Origin: Teredinibacter franksiae
GTDB taxonomy: Bacteria > Pseudomonadota > Gammaproteobacteria > Pseudomonadales > Cellvibrionaceae
NCBI RefSeq assembly: GCF_014218805.1
Contig: NZ_JACJUV010000001.1
Coordinates: 1,304,001 to 1,368,000 of the forward strand
Direction of reading: 5' to 3'
Length of the DNA stretch: 64,000 nucleotides
The notes below the pieces were generated by a model, which did not search any database, had not been told where the DNA came from, and saw only the letters and a program-made list of their open reading frames with translations. Positions within the stretch are counted from its first letter, which is position 1. Every line of letters begins with the position of its first letter. Shown piece by piece: positions 26,558 to 36,207 of the stretch. The position numbers were made by a program, and so were the translations under genes.

Positions 26558-28750
26558 TTATTCGCACATTAATATAACAGCCCCTAAAGGCGGCAAAGTT
26601 ACTTGAATTGATTGATCCCGATAATGCCAAGGCACAGGCTCCGAACACTTAGGTTCGGGGTTTATCACGTTTTCGCCACCGTAATCAGATTTATCAGTAT
26701 TTAAAACTTCACTGTAAACCCCCTGTTCACTAACGCCAACGCGGTAGTTTTCACGCACCACCGGTGTGAAATTACAAATAACGAGTACTTTGCTAGAAGC
26801 ACTTTTTGCTTTGCGGTAAAAGGCAAACACGGAGTTGTGCCGATCATCGGCTTCCACCCACTCAAAACCTTGCTCTTCACCATCCGCTTCGTAAAGTGCA
26901 GGCGTTGATTTGTACAAGTGATTTAAATCGCGAACGAGTCTCTGTAACCCCTGATGCTCTGTGAGTGCTAGCTGGTGCCAGCACAAACTATTGTCATGAT
27001 CCCATTCCGGGCCCTGGCCAAATTCACACCCCATAAATAATAGCTTTTTACCTGGATGCGCCCACATAAAGGTATAGTACGCGCGCATATTGGCAAATTT
27101 TTGCCAGGTATCACCAGGCATTCTCGTTAAAATTGAACCTTTACCGTGTACCACTTCATCGTGACTCAATGGCAAAATAAAATTTTCACTAAACGCGTAG
27201 TAAAGGCTGAACGTCATATCATGATGATGAAACTGACGATGCACCGGCTGCTTTGAGATGTAATCCAGGCTATCGTTCATCCAGCCCATATTCCACTTGA
27301 AGCCAAAACCGAGTCCTCCAAATTCAACCGGTTTAGATACGCCAGGCCAAGCAGTGGATTCTTCAGCTACCATCATCGCATCGGGAAAATTCTTATAGAC
27401 CCGCACGTTTACATGCCGGAGAAAATCAATGGCTTCTAAATTTTCACGACCGCCGTAACAATTGGGTACCCATTCGCCGTCATTTCGACTGTAGTCTAGG
27501 TACAGCATCGAAGCCACCGCATCTACTCGTAAGCCATCGATATGAAACACATCCAGCCAAAAAAGGGCATTTGCCATGAGGTAATTGCTAACTTCTTTCC
27601 GGCCGTAATTGTATATAAAGGTATTCCAGTCTGGGTGAAATCCTTGCCTAGAATCCGCATGCTCGTACAGGGGAGTACCATCAAACTGGCCTAGCCCATG
27701 TTGATCCGTTGGGAAATGGCCCGGCACCCAGTCAATTAATACGGCAATTTCAGCCTGGTGACATTGGTCAACAAAATATTTGAAGTCATCGGGCGTACCA
27801 TAACGACTAGTGGGCGCAAAAAGACCTATCGGTTGATACCCCCAGGAACCATCGAACGGGTATTCGCTTACCGGCATTAGCTGCAGATGCGTAAAACCCA
27901 GCTCTTTTACATACGGGATAAGCTGCTCCGCTAACTCCCGGTAACTGAGATATCGATTATTTTCCTCAGGAACACGCCGCCAGGAACCGAGATGAACTTC
28001 ATATATTGATATAGGTTTATCGCACTTCGTGTACTGGTACTTGCGCTGGTTCCAGGTATCGTCCTTCCACTGGTAACGCCGGTTGTTGTAAACCTTGGAG
28101 GCCTGCTCCGGTGGATTCTGGGCGTAAAAACCGTAGGGGTCCGCTTTGTGCGGCAACAAACTACCGTCAGAAGCTTTCAGCTCAAATTTATAGTGTGCGC
28201 CTTCATCAACACCGGGAATAAAAATTTCCCATATACCGCTGGGTACGTGTTTACGCATTCCATGCTTTCGACCATCCCAAAAATTAAAGTCTCCAACAAC
28301 CGATACACGTTTCGCATTCGGCGCCCAAACCGCAAAGCTACACCCGCCTACGCCATCGATAGTTTTTAATTGTGCGCCCATAAAGTTATAGGCATTCTCG
28401 TGCGTACCTTCACCAAATAGATATAAATCTTGCTCACCTAGCGTTGAAGCGAAACGATAGGGGTCTTCTTGCAGTAGCCACTGCCCCTGAAAGCAACCGT
28501 TAATCAAATACTTCGGCACACGCTCAGCCTTGAGTACCCCAGAAAAGAACCCGCCACCGTGTACTTTTGTGAGCTTAAGCAACAGCTTTTTTGAATCATA
28601 ATCAAAAATTTCGGCATCTTCTGCTTCTGGTAGATACACTCGAAACGCCCACTGACCATCGTCTATTTCATGGCAGCCCAAGTAAGCAAATATATCCTCG
28701 CAATTGGAGTCAACGATAGACTGGATAACTTCAGTTGCTAGGGTGTCCAT
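26558..28750 (-). CDS. glgB: 1,4-alpha-glucan branching enzyme (GH13)
   Basis: Introduces alpha-1,6 branches into glycogen. 730 residues (728 in E. coli). Order: two N-terminal beta domains, the second a CBM48 with FAVWAPNAKRVSVVGDFNFWDGR; then the catalytic barrel with HFPTDQHGL, GLRVDAVASMLYLDYSR (nucleophile Asp), MVAEESTAWPGVS (acid/base Glu) and LPLSHDEVVHGKGS; and a C-terminal beta domain. It is second in the operon, 32 nt after malQ. Confidence 0.97.
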   Translation of the reverse strand: MDTLATEVIQSIVDSNCEDIFAYLGCHEIDDGQWAFRVYLPEAEDAEIFDYDSKKLLLKLTKVHGGGFFSGVLKAERVPKYLINGCFQGQWLLQEDPYRFASTLGEQDLYLFGEGTHENAYNFMGAQLKTIDGVGGCSFAVWAPNAKRVSVVGDFNFWDGRKHGMRKHVPSGIWEIFIPGVDEGAHYKFELKASDGSLLPHKADPYGFYAQNPPEQASKVYNNRRYQWKDDTWNQRKYQYTKCDKPISIYEVHLGSWRRVPEENNRYLSYRELAEQLIPYVKELGFTHLQLMPVSEYPFDGSWGYQPIGLFAPTSRYGTPDDFKYFVDQCHQAEIAVLIDWVPGHFPTDQHGLGQFDGTPLYEHADSRQGFHPDWNTFIYNYGRKEVSNYLMANALFWLDVFHIDGLRVDAVASMLYLDYSRNDGEWVPNCYGGRENLEAIDFLRHVNVRVYKNFPDAMMVAEESTAWPGVSKPVEFGGLGFGFKWNMGWMNDSLDYISKQPVHRQFHHHDMTFSLYYAFSENFILPLSHDEVVHGKGSILTRMPGDTWQKFANMRAYYTFMWAHPGKKLLFMGCEFGQGPEWDHDNSLCWHQLALTEHQGLQRLVRDLNHLYKSTPALYEADGEEQGFEWVEADDRHNSVFAFYRKAKSASSKVLVICNFTPVVRENYRVGVSEQGVYSEVLNTDKSDYGGENVINPEPKCSEPVPWHYRDQSIQVTLPPLGAVILMCE

Positions 28751-28782
28751 ATAATTCCATTTCTCATGTTAATTGTTTTGGG

Positions 28783-31008
28783 TTAATGATTTCTACGAAT
28801 AGAGTCTATAGCACTAAGCAGCTCAATCGTCGCGGCGGAATCAAATATATCTTCGATTGTACGATTCAGCTTTCGCTGCCAGTTTGGGTGTTCTTTAAAC
28901 GTGCCGGGCACATTCACAGGATCTTCCATTAACAAAACATCCTCCAGCTGAATAACATACAATTTTGAAGCCACATTACTCACAGCAATCAATATTGCAT
29001 AGATTAAACTATCGTCGGCGATTTGCTCTACATCAAGTGCTTGCCAGCTTTCTGGCAACAGCTTCTGGCCTGACAAAAAGTTAAACACCTCTTTCTTATC
29101 GCGGGCTCTCTGCTCTACCATGGAGGCGTAATCTACACCTTCTTCAAAAATATCGAGACGATCTCGAAGCACAAGGTCGCTACCATCCCACCAACTTTTC
29201 AATGTTGGCACGTCGTGATTGTTCACCATGGCTAGCGCATGCACATCGTAGTTCTCGGGATGCTTGAAGGTGCTGTAATTTTCTTTTTCAAAGTAAAAGA
29301 CACGATTGCTGAAGATCCCGGCTGCTGAAATTGCTTGGCGAAATTCGTGTGGTACTACGCCCAAATCTTCACCGATAATAGCACAGCCATTTAGGTGGCT
29401 TTCGAGGCATAGAAGAGCCAGCATATCCTCAAAAGGGTAGTAAACGTATGCTCCATGATTGGCCGTCATACCTGGTGGACACCACCACAATCGCATCAAA
29501 CTCATCGCATGATCGATACGCAGCGCACCACAATGTGACATATTTTCTTTCAGCACTTGAATAAAGTGCGCATATCCCGATGTACGCAGGTACGCTGGGT
29601 CCATGGGAGGCAACCCCCAATTTTGCCCCTGCTCCGCCAAGGGATCTGGCGGTGCCCCTATCGAGACACCGCGACAGAACTGCTGCGGGTTGGAGAACGC
29701 CTCAGCACCACCGCCATCGGCACCCACAGCAAGATCTCGTATTAGCCCTACACGCATACCGCTATCTTCTGCAAGCTTCTGGCATGCACCTAGCTGGCAA
29801 TGGGCAACCCACTGCATATAGCAGTGAAACAAGACCGGTTCGTGATACTTCCCCAAAGCCGCTTTATAGCTAGCTGAATCGGGTTCGGCCGACAACACCT
29901 GATCATCAATATCGGCAAAAAAGTGCGCTTGCTGCCAGCGGTTTCGTGCTGTTTCATAAAGCGCATACTGCTGTAAGGCAATCCCACCTTCATTTAGAAA
30001 CGCTAAAAATGCCGCTTCACGCTCGCTACCGCTATCCAGCTCTTCGCTACAAAAATGTCTGTACATCGCTTCAAAAACTGGATACTTCAAGTCTTTAACC
30101 GCCGTGTAATCTACCAATGATTTTTCACGGAGCGATGTTAGCGCCTTCAACCGAGACTCCACCGCTATTTCGGTGTGCAGGCTAGCGGCGCGAATATAAT
30201 CTTGTTCTGAAACAGGGTCTATGTATAACGCGTTAATAAATCGACGGTCGGATGGGCTGTAGGGGCTGTTATAGGTTTCTACATCGGGCAATAGCGCATG
30301 CACAGGATTAAGCCCAATAAGATCGGCCCCCATTGCCGCTGACTTTCTTATAAGCAATTGTAAATCACTGAAATCACCTATACCCCAATCACTTTCTGTT
30401 CGAAGCGTGTACAACTGAACTATAAAACCCCAAGGCTTGGCTTTATCCTGCCAAGCGGGCTGAAACACAGTATGCGGCGCCACGGCCAATGTAGATTCAA
30501 TGGAGACTATATTCCGGGGGTCAATGTACCCATTAATAACAGGGAATGGGTTTTCATCGAAAATTATTGTCAATTGATAGTAGCCCGGCGTAACGATGTG
30601 GGTTGAAACCCGTCGACGAGAAAAACGCTCACCTTCAAAAATATAATCGCCTACTTCTGGGGCCCCCTCGGGTACAAGCGCACCACTATCGACTACCTCT
30701 CCCTTAGCATTTTGCAGCTCCCAGCCCATGTGCCGAGCTAACCGAGCCGGATGGAGATTGATGTAAAAATGAGCGGTTTCTCCCGCAGATATTCTGCAGG
30801 TCTGCATGGGAGGGAAAAAATGCCGCCAAGGCTCTACGTCAAGCTCGTTAGCCGCCAAAGCAACAGCTTCAGGGCTGGAAACATCTACATGCATCGCTTC
30901 CAATAGCGTCAACCTATTTTCAATTGGAACCCTGACTGACTCACCCCTGTAATTCTGGTATTCCTCAGCAATTCCGCGCCAATACATCAGCCGATCAAGA
31001 TCGCTCAT
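28783..31008 (-). CDS. malQ: 4-alpha-glucanotransferase (amylomaltase, GH77)
   Basis: Disproportionates maltodextrins, recycling short chains left by phosphorylase and debranching enzyme. 741 residues with an N-terminal extension like the long E. coli MalQ type, and GH77 motifs LRIDHAMSLMRLWWCPPG (nucleophile Asp), IIGEDLGVVPHEFR (acid/base Glu) and NNHDVPTLKSWWDG. It is the promoter-proximal gene of the glycogen operon. A 13-bp inverted repeat lies 80-118 nt upstream. Confidence 0.94.
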   Translation of the reverse strand: MSDLDRLMYWRGIAEEYQNYRGESVRVPIENRLTLLEAMHVDVSSPEAVALAANELDVEPWRHFFPPMQTCRISAGETAHFYINLHPARLARHMGWELQNAKGEVVDSGALVPEGAPEVGDYIFEGERFSRRRVSTHIVTPGYYQLTIIFDENPFPVINGYIDPRNIVSIESTLAVAPHTVFQPAWQDKAKPWGFIVQLYTLRTESDWGIGDFSDLQLLIRKSAAMGADLIGLNPVHALLPDVETYNSPYSPSDRRFINALYIDPVSEQDYIRAASLHTEIAVESRLKALTSLREKSLVDYTAVKDLKYPVFEAMYRHFCSEELDSGSEREAAFLAFLNEGGIALQQYALYETARNRWQQAHFFADIDDQVLSAEPDSASYKAALGKYHEPVLFHCYMQWVAHCQLGACQKLAEDSGMRVGLIRDLAVGADGGGAEAFSNPQQFCRGVSIGAPPDPLAEQGQNWGLPPMDPAYLRTSGYAHFIQVLKENMSHCGALRIDHAMSLMRLWWCPPGMTANHGAYVYYPFEDMLALLCLESHLNGCAIIGEDLGVVPHEFRQAISAAGIFSNRVFYFEKENYSTFKHPENYDVHALAMVNNHDVPTLKSWWDGSDLVLRDRLDIFEEGVDYASMVEQRARDKKEVFNFLSGQKLLPESWQALDVEQIADDSLIYAILIAVSNVASKLYVIQLEDVLLMEDPVNVPGTFKEHPNWQRKLNRTIEDIFDSAATIELLSAIDSIRRNH

Positions 31009-31087
31009 AGTGTTTCCATAAATTTACAAATAACATTTACACCTGCAAACAAACTGCCAGTTGTTTGAAATTACGCCATACAATTGA

Positions 31088-31126
31088 CATTCATGCACAA
31101 TATGGGAAACATGTTGTGCATGAATG
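31088..31126. promoter_or_regulatory. 13-bp perfect inverted repeat upstream of the malQ-glg operon
   Basis: CATTCATGCACAA (31088-31100) and TTGTGCATGAATG (31114-31126) are exact complements separated by 13 nt, giving arm centres 26 bp apart. It is 80 nt from the malQ start. It could be an operator for a dimeric or tetrameric regulator, or a hairpin in the malQ leader. I do not recognise the motif. Confidence 0.55.
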
Positions 31127-31656
31127 GACACGATTCAAATGATTAATTCAATTGCTCTAGCTCTAAAGAACCTTTGAGTAAGACACGGGACGGCTTTGTA
31201 TCACGTTTTATTAGGTATCACTTCCTAAATCATAGCCCGAATTCGTGCACTATTCTTTACCACACCCAGATTTTTTCTTACGTACTTCTATTTAGGTTAA
31301 AGCACGAGCAACATCAGAGCTTTAAGCGACAGTATTGTCTAGAAAACCAGCTCAACACCATCATTGGCCCCTTCCTGCCGGGTTGATTTCAATGCCACAA
31401 CATTCACCAAAAAACCCACCATGCATATGGCGCTTAAACGCAGTGTTTCTCACTTTTCGTTTACCCTAGGAAAATCAAACTGGGCCAAGATACAACCACG
31501 CGCCAAATTCATTTACGAGTGAATAATTACGCTCGATTAAACTACAGCATATCGCACATTTAAACGATTAGCGTGCCATTCGTACACCCGCCCCCATAAA
31601 TGAAGTCTATAATTTTTTACAGGCACTAAGACCCACGTAAGAATCAGCGAGGCTTC
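31127..31656. other. non-coding spacer between the glycogen operon and the two-component genes
   Basis: AT-rich DNA that must hold the promoters of the divergent units. I see no coding-quality frame, no clear -35/-10 pair and no repeat other than the inverted repeat at its left edge. Confidence 0.5.
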
Positions 31657-32778
31657 ATGACCAATCATGGCAGTAAACCCACTATTCTTATCGTCGACGA
31701 TGAAGAAATCGCACTTGAGTTGATCCAGACGATACTTACACCTACATACGATACACACTGTGCAATGACCGCAGCACAATGCCTTGACCAATTTAGGCAA
31801 CACCCTATAGATATTGTGTTACTGGACGTTAACCTTCCGGACATTAGCGGGCTTGAACTCTGCAAACAGCTGTTAGCCACATCACCGAAAATACCCGTAG
31901 TGTTTATATCCGCACTCGATACCGATGACGAGCGAATGGCCGGTTTTGATGCTGGCGCCTACGACTACATTGTTAAGCCCGTTAACCCGACTGAATTACT
32001 CGCGAAAATTGCGTTTATCATCGATCAAAAATCTAAGACCAGCCAACTCGCCCAACAAAATATAGAACTCAACAGCGCCGTAATGAATTCCATTATGAGC
32101 GCTGGCGAGCTCGGGCTGGTAATTCAATATGCCATTGCTGTGCTAGACATATTTGACCATAGCCGTCTAGCCCGCGAACTCACAAGTACACTTAAGCAGC
32201 TTTCGGTGGAAGATGCCGTGGCTTTTATTGAATCGGACCAACAAGACATCTTCCTAGGCAGTGAAGGTGACTGCACGCCTATGGAAGTCCATATTGTGGC
32301 AATGCTGCGCGAAAAAGGCCGAATTGTATCGATTGACCAGAAAATTCAAGTTAATGAAAAAAGAGCAAGCCTATTAATTAAGCAACTCACCAACGATCCA
32401 ATGTTACGCGGCAGAATATTAGACCACGTACCACTCCTACTTCAGATCACTAGCAAGCGTGCAGAGAACATTGATACCGCTAATCAATTGATTGAACGCG
32501 ACAAACTGTTTGAAATAATCACTGAAACAGCAGACAGCCTAAGGCACGCCGAATCCAACATTCGCTCACATATTTGCGAAATTGTCGGAATAGCCGACCG
32601 TGAATTTGACAGTATTATTCAAGACATAAACCACATGATGCTAGACGAAGAACATGAAACAATGTTAATCGGCTCACTAAAAAATGCTGAAAAAAAGGCC
32701 AACCACTCGGCTGATGAAGCGCTTGCTGTGTGCTCAAGATTCGGCGAAATCATATTAAAACTTAAAAAGCTTATCTAA
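31657..32778 (+). CDS. response regulator with a GAF-like, non-DNA-binding output
   Basis: 373 residues. The N-terminal receiver is canonical: ILIVDDEEIAL (acidic pocket), IDIVLLDVNLPDISG with phosphoacceptor D57, VFISAL and YIVKPVN. After about residue 125 there is no helix-turn-helix, GGDEF, EAL or HD motif. Residues about 140-290 (MSAGELGLVIQYAIAVLDIF..., ...GDCTPMEVHIVAMLREKGRIV) look like a degenerate GAF domain, and the C-terminus is helical. GAGG stands 6 nt before the ATG. The kinase gene follows after one nucleotide, so the two form an operon and probably a phosphorelay. Signal and target are unknown. Confidence 0.75.
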   Translation: MTNHGSKPTILIVDDEEIALELIQTILTPTYDTHCAMTAAQCLDQFRQHPIDIVLLDVNLPDISGLELCKQLLATSPKIPVVFISALDTDDERMAGFDAGAYDYIVKPVNPTELLAKIAFIIDQKSKTSQLAQQNIELNSAVMNSIMSAGELGLVIQYAIAVLDIFDHSRLARELTSTLKQLSVEDAVAFIESDQQDIFLGSEGDCTPMEVHIVAMLREKGRIVSIDQKIQVNEKRASLLIKQLTNDPMLRGRILDHVPLLLQITSKRAENIDTANQLIERDKLFEIITETADSLRHAESNIRSHICEIVGIADREFDSIIQDINHMMLDEEHETMLIGSLKNAEKKANHSADEALAVCSRFGEIILKLKKLI

Positions 32779-32779
32779 T

Positions 32780-35671
32780 GTGAATCCAAACACGCTTGAA
32801 AAAACGCTGCAAATATCAGCTGCAACGATTCTTGCTATTGCAGCCTTTTTTCTCGTCGAATATACACTTAGTCGCTACTACCTGATCCCTCAATACGAAA
32901 ATATCGACGACGAACTTTCCAATCGCGAATACGAACTGATCCACCAAGCGATTAATATTCAGTTGACAAGTCTAGAGACTTTTGCCCGTTATTGGATTGC
33001 CTCCGAATACGCAAAACCTAGACTACAAAACCAGCCCACGGATAATCTAGGCGCATATTTTAACTGGAAAGATATACACGGTAACGTAAATGCAGACTTT
33101 ATTTCATTCTACTCCGGCGACAAAATGCCCTTGTGGCACGCCAATCACAACCATCACACCGACACCACTACTATAACCACAAAAGCCACTGCGTACAGCA
33201 CGGCATTTACAGATATTCTAAATTCTATACGCGAAGGGACGCCGCAAACCGGATTGGTGGAGACGGCTTCTGGCATTATCGCAATAACTACACATCCAGT
33301 ATCCGCCATAACTTCCACGCCCTCATCAACACCAGGCTTTATTGTCATAGGCCTCGACATTAACTCAAAACTAACCGATAGCTTTGGGCAACAAACGGGA
33401 AATCCCTTCCTGATTACGAACAAAATACAAAATAATGTGAATCGTGGACTCCCAACCAAAGCAATCAGTAAACAGCTGTCCGCAGGCCTTATCAATCAGT
33501 CAGTATTTCTTACAGTATTTACTGAAGGCAAGCTACTTGAGCACGCAAAAAAATTAGCTAAATGGATGTCACTCGCGCTTATAACGTTTGTCTTCCTATT
33601 CGTTTTCACCATCTACTTCTTTGTTCACACGAGATTAACCACACTAAGTCTTGTCAATTTTAGAGCCACGAAACTTGTAGAAAAACGAACATCACAGCTC
33701 AAACGACAAACAGAAAAATCTAAACTCGCCACCGCTAGAGAAAAGCAGGCCAACAAAAGTAAAAGTCTTTTTCTAGCCAACATGAGTCATGAAATACGTA
33801 CGCCAATGAACGCGATACTTAACCTAAGCCAGCTCTGTCTAGAAACGAATTTGTCAGAAAGCCAACAAGACTACATACTAAAAATTCGTCGTTCGACGTC
33901 ATTACTTCTGAATATTGTCAACGACATATTAGATTTCTCGAAAATTGAATCCGGTAAACTAACGATCGTAGATCATGACTTCTATTTAGATGATGTGTTC
34001 CGGCAGATCGCATTGCTCGATGTTGTGAGAAAAGAGCACAACGACGTGGAATTGATTTTTGAGTCACAGCCAGACGTACCCCAACACCTTTTTGGTGACA
34101 ACCTAAGGCTAATACAAATACTTAATAATATCGTAGGAAATGCGCTTAAGTTTACTGAAAGCGGCTATATACATTTACTCATTTCTCGCTCCAAAGAAAA
34201 AACCGACAACGAAAATCAAAAAATATGGTTGGATATTACGATAACCGATACCGGTATTGGTATCCCCCAAGAAGTGATTGATAAACTTTTCAATGTCTTT
34301 ACACAAGCAGACGCTGACACCACACGTAAATACGGTGGCTCTGGGCTAGGGCTGGTTATCTGCAAAGAACTATGTAAGCTAATGCTAGGGGAAATAAATT
34401 TAACTAGCAATTTTGGCAGCGGTACTATAGTAAAAATTGAACTTCCCTTTGAGCTAGCCCAATGCTCCTCTCTACGTAAGATCCCAGAGCTTAGCGCCAC
34501 CAATGTATTTGTGGTTTCACCGAACGAAAAATTATTGAATGCAACGCTAAATATTCTCAGAGCAAATACTATGAACGCCGACGGCTATAGTCTAGTAAAT
34601 CCGTTTCCGGCAACCAATGAAAATACGACTTTATTGATCATTGATGAACACATTGACCACCAACAATTCGAAAACTGGCACCACTCACTAACGGCAATTC
34701 AGCTACAAAATCTAAGTTTATATTGGTTAAACTCTAACGGCCGAGTTCAGGAAAGCATTGGTCGCTTAGTAAACGGTACGATCCGCCGACCCTTCTATTT
34801 TGGCCGCTTACTTGAGAGCCTCGATTACCAATCCGGGGTGAAAACACCTTCATTATTGACACTGCCTGAGCCACTAGCTACACAGCTTTCAACACTTAAT
34901 ATCCTGGTTGTTGATGACGATGAGATAAATGTACAAATCGTCGAAGAATTAGTTGGCTACAAGTGTAAAACGTTTCACACCGCAAATAACGGCCTAGAAG
35001 CTCTACTACAGGTCGATGCCCATACCATCGACCTAGTACTTATGGATATTCAAATGCCCGTTATGGACGGTATTGAAGCTACTAGAATGATACGAGTGAA
35101 TAGGCACTGCGCGAATACAATTATTATCGCGCTTACCGCTTCGGCAATGCCAGAAGACAGAGAGGCTGCAATAAGTACAGGCATGAATGACTTCGTATCA
35201 AAACCCATTGACCCCCAACGCTTTTTTCAAACTTTATCGAAGTGGGTGAATGAAGGGACTAAAAATATAGCTAATAGTACACCGACTAAAGAGGCGTCGA
35301 GTATCGGCGTGAATGATGAACTAGGCGTGTTAAATGTTCAGCAGGGGCTAAAGAACTGTATGGACAACAATAAACTCTATCAAAGCCTGCTAAAGAAGTT
35401 TGTTATACGCTGCCAAGAGCTTGTTCGCGAATTCGATATCGCCATAAATGATCGGGCAATTGACGATGCAAGTAGACGGCTACACGCACTCAAAGGACTA
35501 TCCGGAACCGTTGGCGCCGTTCTATTGACAGCAAATGCGGTAAAGTTAGAAGAAACGCTAAAACGGGGAGCCCTACCGGAATCCAACGAATTAAGCGGTT
35601 TTAAGCAGTCCGTAAAAGATACCGTAGATATGATCTGTGATCTTTTAGGTATTCAAAACCCGCCGATATAA
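32780..35671 (+). CDS. hybrid sensor histidine kinase (sensor-HisKA-HATPase-REC-Hpt)
   Basis: 963-residue inner-membrane kinase. TM1 is near residues 10-32, a periplasmic sensor domain covers about 35-255 (CHASE4-like, tentative), and TM2 is near 265-290 and followed by a coiled coil. HisKA contains SHEIRTP with H337. The ATPase has N (NIVGNALKFTESG), G1 (DTGIGIP) and G2 (GGSGLGL) boxes. A second, weak receiver-like stretch (about 570-680) precedes the true receiver LVLMDIQMPVMDG with D756. The C-terminal Hpt carries HALKG with H902. The GTG start abuts the response regulator stop. A multi-step relay H337 to D756 to H902 to the response regulator's D57 is a fair inference. Confidence 0.88.
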   Translation: MNPNTLEKTLQISAATILAIAAFFLVEYTLSRYYLIPQYENIDDELSNREYELIHQAINIQLTSLETFARYWIASEYAKPRLQNQPTDNLGAYFNWKDIHGNVNADFISFYSGDKMPLWHANHNHHTDTTTITTKATAYSTAFTDILNSIREGTPQTGLVETASGIIAITTHPVSAITSTPSSTPGFIVIGLDINSKLTDSFGQQTGNPFLITNKIQNNVNRGLPTKAISKQLSAGLINQSVFLTVFTEGKLLEHAKKLAKWMSLALITFVFLFVFTIYFFVHTRLTTLSLVNFRATKLVEKRTSQLKRQTEKSKLATAREKQANKSKSLFLANMSHEIRTPMNAILNLSQLCLETNLSESQQDYILKIRRSTSLLLNIVNDILDFSKIESGKLTIVDHDFYLDDVFRQIALLDVVRKEHNDVELIFESQPDVPQHLFGDNLRLIQILNNIVGNALKFTESGYIHLLISRSKEKTDNENQKIWLDITITDTGIGIPQEVIDKLFNVFTQADADTTRKYGGSGLGLVICKELCKLMLGEINLTSNFGSGTIVKIELPFELAQCSSLRKIPELSATNVFVVSPNEKLLNATLNILRANTMNADGYSLVNPFPATNENTTLLIIDEHIDHQQFENWHHSLTAIQLQNLSLYWLNSNGRVQESIGRLVNGTIRRPFYFGRLLESLDYQSGVKTPSLLTLPEPLATQLSTLNILVVDDDEINVQIVEELVGYKCKTFHTANNGLEALLQVDAHTIDLVLMDIQMPVMDGIEATRMIRVNRHCANTIIIALTASAMPEDREAAISTGMNDFVSKPIDPQRFFQTLSKWVNEGTKNIANSTPTKEASSIGVNDELGVLNVQQGLKNCMDNNKLYQSLLKKFVIRCQELVREFDIAINDRAIDDASRRLHALKGLSGTVGAVLLTANAVKLEETLKRGALPESNELSGFKQSVKDTVDMICDLLGIQNPPI

Positions 35672-35694
35672 AAAAACGCCGACAGTGTCGGCGT
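35671..35694 (-). terminator. terminator of the ribosomal protein cluster (after rplQ)
   Basis: ACGCCGAC and GTCGGCGT (35676-35694) form a perfect 8-bp stem with a 3-nt loop. On the minus strand it runs into TTTTTT. In the plus direction it has no T-run, so it serves mainly the ribosomal operon. Confidence 0.8.
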
Positions 35695-35742
35695 CATTTG
35701 TTTAGAAACGCGTGAGCCAAGCTCATCGTAATCCTAAAAGAC

Positions 35743-36135
35743 CTATTCGGCGTCTTGCTCGGCAGGTGCTTCAGCCCGGGGGCGATCTACCAATTCCACG
35801 TAAGCCATAGGCGCTTTATCACCCGTGCGGTATCCACACTTTAAAATCCGCAGGTAGCCACCAGGACGAGCTTCGTAACGAGGGCCAACCTCATTAAAGA
35901 GCTTACCTACAATCTCCTTGTTACGAAGGCGATCGAAAGCCAAACGACGGTTCGCAACGCTGTCTACTTTTGAAAGAGTAATCAGCGGCTCTGCATAACG
36001 GCGCAGCTCTTTGGCCTTTGGCAAGGTTGTTTTAATTAATTCGTGCTCTACCAAGGAACTAACCATATTACGGAACATGGCTTTACGGTGAGAACTGTTT
36101 CTATTTAACTGACGTCCACTATGACGATGACGCAT
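35743..36135 (-). CDS. rplQ: 50S ribosomal protein L17
   Basis: Large-subunit protein near the exit of the peptide tunnel. 130 residues beginning [24 protein letters not shown], the L17 signature, with an acidic tail ([11 protein letters not shown]). Last gene of the alpha operon, 72 nt after rpoA, followed by the cluster terminator. Confidence 0.97.
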   Translation of the reverse strand: MRHRHSGRQLNRNSSHRKAMFRNMVSSLVEHELIKTTLPKAKELRRYAEPLITLSKVDSVANRRLAFDRLRNKEIVGKLFNEVGPRYEARPGGYLRILKCGYRTGDKAPMAYVELVDRPRAEAPAEQDAE

Positions 36136-36207
36136 GACTCTAACCCTTCACCTGATTGCTATCGCAGCAAGTCAATTTTGTTCAAGAGCGGATAAATCCG
36201 CTCAACA

